Below are positions 16,800 to 20,519 of a stretch of 20,519 bases of DNA, in pieces. The first letter of the stretch is position 1, and each line of letters opens with the position of its first letter. The notes under the pieces were generated by a model that was not told where the DNA came from, did no database searches, and saw nothing but the letters and a program-made list of their open reading frames with translations. The stretch spans positions 1 through 20,519 of the forward strand of contig CAYRRA010000074.1 of the NCBI GenBank assembly GCA_964426355.1, in the 5' to 3' direction. This DNA is from JAJFTV01 sp964426355. Its GTDB lineage: Bacteria; Chloroflexota; Anaerolineae; Anaerolineales; Anaerolineaceae. The position numbers and the translations under genes were made by a program.

Positions 16800-17312
16800 C
16801 TACGGTGCTCGATGGATGGCAGTGAGAATTCCACGCAAGATATCCGCTGGTTCTGGCGGACAACCACGTACAAAAACATCCACCGGTATGATTTGATCTA
16901 CGCTTCCAGCGACTGCATAACTATCCTTGAATACCCCACAATCTTGCGCACAATCCCCCACTGCCACAACCAGTTTCGGATTGGGGACTGCATCATAAGT
17001 TTTCCTCAGGGGTACTTCCATGTTTCGTGTGACCGGACCTGTGACCAACAGCATATCAGCATGGCGGGGCGAAGCGACAAAGTGAATCCCGAAACGTTCA
17101 ATGTCATAGACCGGGCTGGTAAGCCCCGAAATTTCAATCTCACAGCCATTACACGAACCCGCATCCACTTCACGGATCGACAGGGCATGCCCCAGTAAAC
17201 GCTGTGTGGATTGATCAATCTCTTGCACCAATCGAATCACTTCGGTATTAACCGCTTCGAGGGGTTCGGTCACCATCCCGGTTCGGAAGATTTTCCTCAA
17301 TAATGATGTCAT
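16800..17312 (-). CDS. hyfI: NuoB/HyfI-like small subunit with [4Fe-4S] ligands
   Basis: Electron-transferring small subunit of the complex, 170 residues. Four cysteines fit the proximal (N2-type) [4Fe-4S] cluster: SCNGCE, GDCAQDC and RGCPPEP (Cys56, Cys59, Cys123 and Cys153 when counted from an upstream ATG at 17318). The CNGC spacing is the hydrogenase-like form, not the tandem CC of complex I NuoB. The cluster is thus kept although the large subunit lost its NiFe ligands. I choose ATG 17312 because AAGGA lies six bases before it but directly abuts the ATG at 17318. It is the first gene of the operon, about 30 bases downstream of the riboswitch terminator. Confidence 0.92.
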   Translation of the reverse strand: MTSLLRKIFRTGMVTEPLEAVNTEVIRLVQEIDQSTQRLLGHALSIREVDAGSCNGCEIEISGLTSPVYDIERFGIHFVASPRHADMLLVTGPVTRNMEVPLRKTYDAVPNPKLVVAVGDCAQDCGVFKDSYAVAGSVDQIIPVDVFVRGCPPEPADILRGILTAIHRAP

Positions 17313-17344
17313 ACGCATTCCTTGTCAGACCAATTTTGTCTCCA

Positions 17345-17387
17345 GAAACAATAAAAGCCCACAAACCAAATGATTGTGAGGGCTTTT
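17345..17387 (-). terminator. Intrinsic terminator after the c-di-AMP riboswitch (attenuator)
   Basis: On the - strand AAAAGCCC-T-CACAA (starting 17387) pairs with TTTGTGGGCTTTT (ending 17353) over an eight-base loop, with one bulged T, followed by ATTGTTTC. The hairpin begins four bases after the riboswitch closing stem and ends before the hyfI start, the expected place for a transcription-control switch. Confidence 0.75.
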
Positions 17388-17390
17388 GAT

Positions 17391-17496
17391 ACGCCTGCGA
17401 GGTTAGCTGTCGGATTTGGGTCTCAAAAGTAACCCTACCGGTAAAACCGGATTCACCCCAAAGAAATGGGTTCCCCGCGCGGAAATGCTTTGGCGT
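17391..17496 (-). promoter_or_regulatory. c-di-AMP riboswitch (ydaO/yuaA class)
   Basis: Reading the - strand from 17496, the conserved elements of the ydaO/yuaA aptamer appear in order: ACGCC (5' side of the closing stem), GGGGAACC, TTGGGGTGAATC, a short CCGG-loop-CCGG hairpin, GTAGGG, GACCC, then the hallmark CCGACAGCTAACCTCG and AGGCGT (3' side of the closing stem). This class binds c-di-AMP and usually turns genes off when the ligand is high. Here it leads directly, through a terminator, into the Ehr operon. Its promoter should lie between about 17500 and 17600 but no convincing boxes were found. Confidence 0.93.
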
Positions 17497-17574
17497 CAGC
17501 TATTCAATTGAATGGCAATTCGGTTGATGGACGGAGATTTCTCCACCCTTAAAACCTGCCTGATATCGTTACAT

Positions 17575-17840
17575 TAATCTCGTAACAGTGATGCGCTCTC
17601 CAGCAGCCGTACCGGTACATGACTCGCTTTTCTGCACCAGCCATGTTTCCTGGAGAATACAGGCAAATCCTGTCGCAAGCTTTTACGAGTGCGCAAAAAC
17701 CACGCTGTACTGTTACGGGTAGTAATTTTATCCCTCTGTAGGAATTCGTCAAGGAAGAAAATAAGATGGATAAACCCAGGGTTGGGGTATTTCAGAACCA
17801 GATTAGACTGGACATCTTCGGCTCCTTCATGGAAGTGCAA
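17575..17840. other. Interval between epimerase gene and riboswitch leader
   Basis: No recognisable gene. It contains an inverted pair CGTAACAGT (17581-17589) and ACTGTTACG (17709-17717), with three more matching bases inside, spanning 137 bp. The promoter of the riboswitch-led operon is probably at the left end. A - strand frame ending at 17574 has no recognisable domain. Confidence 0.4.
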
Positions 17841-17864
17841 TGCCTGCCTTTCGTCAAGCAGGCA
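17841..17864 (-). terminator. Possible terminator hairpin after the epimerase gene
   Basis: TGCCTGC and GCAGGCA form a perfect 7-bp stem with a 10-base loop, starting one base after the epimerase stop codon. There is no T-run behind it on the - strand, so it may be only an mRNA end-stabilising hairpin or a weak terminator. Confidence 0.35.
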
Positions 17865-17865
17865 A

Positions 17866-18975
17866 TCAGCGCATAGTCTTGTAAAAGACAACGCCTTCCT
17901 GCGATATGCGCTCCACCGCCTGCTCTTCAACCGCCTGATAGCAAACCATCCTGAGCCCGGTTGAAATCTGTGCACCTGCAGCTAGCCTTCTTTCCTGCCC
18001 GGCTTCAATCACCCTGGCGAGACCGCCAGGACTTTCCGTGCTATACGCGGTGAAAGGTTCAAGACCCATTGCATACGTCTCGGAAAACCAGGGATATCCC
18101 GAAGAGCCGCACAGTTCCTGCCAGACCCACAGCACTGGAAACATCTCCACATCCCAAGCCATGCCCACCCCGAAACCCAGGTTGCGGTTGGTCAAGGCAC
18201 ACCAACCTTCGTTTAATCCTGTCAGGTAAAACATATCCCGCGTCCGGCTTTCAGGAGCAGGGATCCACCGCAAATCAATGATCTTTCCATCTCTACCAGC
18301 CATTCGCGACCATTCACCGTTCGCCCCAGCCGGCAGCCGGCAGCATTCCGAATCATCACCCTGCTGCACCTCCACCCGGGCGGCGGGCGCGTCCAACACA
18401 CAAGACCCATCCAGGAACGGCGCGCCAAAAGCCGGGTGATGCCCCCACATATAAGGCAGTTCCTCCCGGCTCTCATTGGTCAGAGTCTCTTTTATTATTA
18501 AGACCGGCGAACCGGTTTCCAGGCTCATCGTGCGCTGCAAAAGAAACGGCATCTGTCGTGTGCGCACCTGAAACCGGACAGAGACGCGCCCGGCGCGGTC
18601 CTCCAGGATTTGCCAGCTCCAGGGTAGCATCAATACTTCGCCGTGTGTGCCGATGAAGGCATTCCGCACACGGCAGGCGCTGCCACCGCTGGGAAAAAGC
18701 TCCTGCCACCCGCCAAAATAGGAATGGATAAAACCATCCTCGCTGTTTGACAACGCGTTGGGATATGCCTGCGGCAGATGGAGCTGCCCACGTTTGAAGA
18801 GTACATCCATATCGTGTGGTTTATACACCAGCGAGTAAATCTCAGCCCCTTTATCCGGCAGTACGACCACCCGTAAAAGCTCATTTTCCATCACCACCGC
18901 ACGAAAACCGCAGTACGTTACAGCGTCAGAGATCCTGCAGGAGTGGGTGCGTGCAAATGGCTGGTGGTTGCTCAT
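17866..18975 (-). CDS. Aldose 1-epimerase-like (galactose mutarotase fold) protein
   Basis: A cytosolic-looking protein of 369 residues with no signal peptide. Features typical of galactose-mutarotase-fold enzymes: an early ELLRVVVLPDKGAEIYSL strand region, FGGWQELFPSGG, IKETLTNES, and the central WGHHPAFG with the presumed catalytic histidine; ETYAMGLEPFTAY near the C-terminus may supply the acid. Family members interconvert sugar anomers or act on related hexose derivatives; the substrate here is unknown. The ATG at 18975 is chosen because it lies 14 bases after the stop of the deacylase; the frame can extend to a GTG at 19023, but that would overlap the deacylase. The pair is likely one operon, the deacylase first. 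Confidence 0.8.
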   Translation of the reverse strand: MSNHQPFARTHSCRISDAVTYCGFRAVVMENELLRVVVLPDKGAEIYSLVYKPHDMDVLFKRGQLHLPQAYPNALSNSEDGFIHSYFGGWQELFPSGGSACRVRNAFIGTHGEVLMLPWSWQILEDRAGRVSVRFQVRTRQMPFLLQRTMSLETGSPVLIIKETLTNESREELPYMWGHHPAFGAPFLDGSCVLDAPAARVEVQQGDDSECCRLPAGANGEWSRMAGRDGKIIDLRWIPAPESRTRDMFYLTGLNEGWCALTNRNLGFGVGMAWDVEMFPVLWVWQELCGSSGYPWFSETYAMGLEPFTAYSTESPGGLARVIEAGQERRLAAGAQISTGLRMVCYQAVEEQAVERISQEGVVFYKTMR

Positions 18976-18988
18976 TTCAAAAAGCTCT

Positions 18989-20518
18989 TTATGATTTACG
19001 TAAAATGCGCCCCGGACGCACACCGGTTAGCTTACCGTGTGAGCAAACCAATGTGCCATTGACAAACACATGCTCGATACCGGTTGGCGCAACACGCGGA
19101 TTTTCAAAGGTCGCTCCATCTCGCACCGTCTGCGGGTCAAACACCACCAGGTCGGCTGCTTTTCCAATTTCAATCAAGCCCAGCTCCCGCAATCCAAACC
19201 GCTGTGCAGGGAAGAATGTCATCCGCCGCACGGCATCTTCCAGTGTCAGCCACCCCTTTTCACGCACATACTGCCCCAACATGCGCGGATAGTTGCCCCA
19301 GCCGCGCGGATGCGTAAAGCTACCGGCGTACAATCCATCCGTCATCACCATGTGCAGCGGATGATTAAAAGTATGACGCATGCGGGCTTCCGCTTGCGCT
19401 TCATCCAACACCCAGGGATAAACCAGTTGAATGGTAAAAACCTCATCAATCAGCAAATCAGAGACAAAATCGCCAAACGATTTATTTGTCGTCTTCCATG
19501 CCTCGCGCAGCCGGAGACCTTCCATCCATTTATTGTGGGGTTGCCCAACATAGGCAATGTAAGCCGGGCAATCCTCGGGGAAGAAATTCTCGACCGATTG
19601 TGCAACCAGGGCGCGCAGTTCGCTGGTTTTCAGGTCTTCCACAAATTCAGTCACCGATTTTTGCATCATCGTGCGCGGCAGGACGATCCCCAGTGATGTG
19701 CAGCCCGCCGGGTAGCAATAGGCATCGAATGTGATGTCGACCCCGCGCTGTCTGGCGGCTTCGATACTGGCAAAGACTTCTTTTTCGCCAAAGAGATGGG
19801 ATATATGCACGCCCAATCCTGCACCTTCCGCGATGGCAACCGTCTCGGCAATGGCGTTTTCGCGTTCCAAATCACCGTAACCGCGCATGTGAGCGGCATA
19901 CACCCCACCGTATTCAGCCACCACACGCGAAATCCCCACCAGCTCACGAAGGTCAGAATGAGAAGAGGGGGCATAATCCAAACCTGTGTTGACACCCACA
20001 GCACCCATTTCCATGAACTGCCGTGCGAGTACCCCCATTTGAGCAATCTCATCATCGCTTGCAGCACCGCCCTGCCAACCCTTCACTGCAAGACGCAGCA
20101 CGCCGTGAGGTACCTGCAAAGCCAGGTTGTTGTACATCTGTCCATTAAAGCGGGAGATATAATCCTCAAGGCTTGTCCAATCCCACCCCACGTCTTCATC
20201 GCCGTAAATCGACCGCAGATATGCGCGATACTCTTCCAGTCGCTCTGGACTGAGCGGTGCAAATGAAAACCCATCTGGACCGGTAAATTCGGTTGTCACA
20301 CCCATCTGCACACCAGCGGTGTGTTTCCCTGCTAACATTCTCAATTCTGAATGGCTGTGCACATCGACAAAACCCGGGCAAACCACCCGCTCGTTCGCAT
20401 CCACAAACAGGTCGGCTTCCGCCACTGGAAATAGACCAATGTCCACAATTATTCCCTGCTGAATTGCTACATCAGCCTTGTAACGTTCCTTGCCGCTGCC
20501 ATCTACCACCCAACCATT
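18989..20518 (-). CDS. N-acyl-D-amino-acid deacylase / D-aminoacylase family, 5' end cut by window
   Basis: Metal-dependent amidohydrolase that would release a D-amino acid (or a related amide product) from its N-acyl form. Visible are the beta-sandwich start (NGWVVDGSG, still open at the window edge, so the first residues are missing), VCPGFVDVHSHSEL with the HxH metal pair, GVNTGLDYAPSSHSDLRELV and YAAHMRGYGD typical of the D-aminoacylase branch, HISHLF, the MTDGL segment with the catalytic aspartate, and a C-terminal RMTFFPAQRFGL / GKAADLVVFDP pair. About 510 residues are visible against 480-530 for the family, so little is lost. A GTG at 20509 could act as a start but cuts into the conserved first strand. 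Substrate is not certain; D-aminoacylase, D-glutamate deacylase and related amidohydrolases are alternatives. Confidence 0.88.
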   Translation of the reverse strand, partial: NGWVVDGSGKERYKADVAIQQGIIVDIGLFPVAEADLFVDANERVVCPGFVDVHSHSELRMLAGKHTAGVQMGVTTEFTGPDGFSFAPLSPERLEEYRAYLRSIYGDEDVGWDWTSLEDYISRFNGQMYNNLALQVPHGVLRLAVKGWQGGAASDDEIAQMGVLARQFMEMGAVGVNTGLDYAPSSHSDLRELVGISRVVAEYGGVYAAHMRGYGDLERENAIAETVAIAEGAGLGVHISHLFGEKEVFASIEAARQRGVDITFDAYCYPAGCTSLGIVLPRTMMQKSVTEFVEDLKTSELRALVAQSVENFFPEDCPAYIAYVGQPHNKWMEGLRLREAWKTTNKSFGDFVSDLLIDEVFTIQLVYPWVLDEAQAEARMRHTFNHPLHMVMTDGLYAGSFTHPRGWGNYPRMLGQYVREKGWLTLEDAVRRMTFFPAQRFGLRELGLIEIGKAADLVVFDPQTVRDGATFENPRVAPTGIEHVFVNGTLVCSHGKLTGVRPGRILRKS

Positions 20519-20519
20519 G

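Noticed and set aside
9949..17312. Naming the complex as a true formate hydrogenlyase or hydrogenase-4
   Set aside because: All four NiFe-ligand cysteines are replaced and no formate dehydrogenase or maturation gene is present.
17574..17975. - strand frame of 133 codons after the epimerase, ending HVPVRLLESASLLRD, faintly like a LacI-family C-terminus
   Set aside because: The resemblance is about 12 residues, the preceding sequence shows no sugar-binding domain, and the frame overlaps the end of the epimerase; not enough to call a remnant.
18816..19696. Open + strand frames across the epimerase and deacylase genes
   Set aside because: They lie opposite two well-recognised genes, have biased His/Pro/Gln-rich composition and no family motifs.
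1..20519. CRISPR array or tandem repeat array
   Set aside because: No regularly spaced direct repeats were seen anywhere in the window.

Overview
The window looks like a piece of a Chloroflexota genome (Anaerolineae-type), probably an anaerobic or fermentative member. This is an inference from protein style (a GT-B transferase followed by large membrane GT-C-like proteins, uronate-pathway proteins, a hydrogenase-4-like membrane complex) and moderate G+C; no rRNA or other phylogenetic marker is present.

Layout. (1) 1-4430, + strand: end of a surface polysaccharide or glycoconjugate locus, with a GT-B glycosyltransferase cut by the window start and two polytopic membrane proteins. (2) 4430-5290: a decayed IS630-type transposase whose ribosome binding site lies in a perfect hairpin. 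(3) 5289-9388, + strand: a uronate-type catabolic cassette under a LacI-family regulator. It holds a frameshifted lacI-like gene, a chimeric protein joining a tagaturonate-epimerase-like N-terminus to a LarA-like C-terminus, an intact 6-phosphogluconate dehydrogenase, and a 2-keto-3-deoxygluconate kinase that has lost its middle. Identical 12-bp palindromes (GCACACGTGTGC) stand at both ends. The second palindrome now has no intact gene after it, only a C-terminal scrap of an integrase-type transposase. (4) 9500-9948: no gene seen. (5) 9949-17496, - strand: an operon of a hydrogenase-4/complex-I-like membrane complex in the order small subunit (NuoB/HyfI), HyfB (split by one missing base), HyfC, HyfE, HyfF, and a fused NuoC-NuoD/HyfG large subunit. 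All four cysteines that would bind the NiFe centre are replaced, which places it with the energy-converting-hydrogenase-related (Ehr) complexes. The operon leader carries a clear c-di-AMP (ydaO/yuaA-class) riboswitch followed by an intrinsic terminator. (6) 17866-20519, - strand: an aldose-epimerase-like protein and an N-acyl-D-amino-acid deacylase cut by the window end.

Most notable is region 5: an ion-translocating complex without a NiFe site, placed behind a riboswitch for the second messenger that governs potassium and osmotic balance. A second theme is damage. Four genes carry single-base indels, mostly in homopolymer runs, and two carry apparent in-frame deletions. This fits either a decaying accessory region or base-calling and assembly errors, so breaks should be confirmed on reads before biological meaning is given to them.
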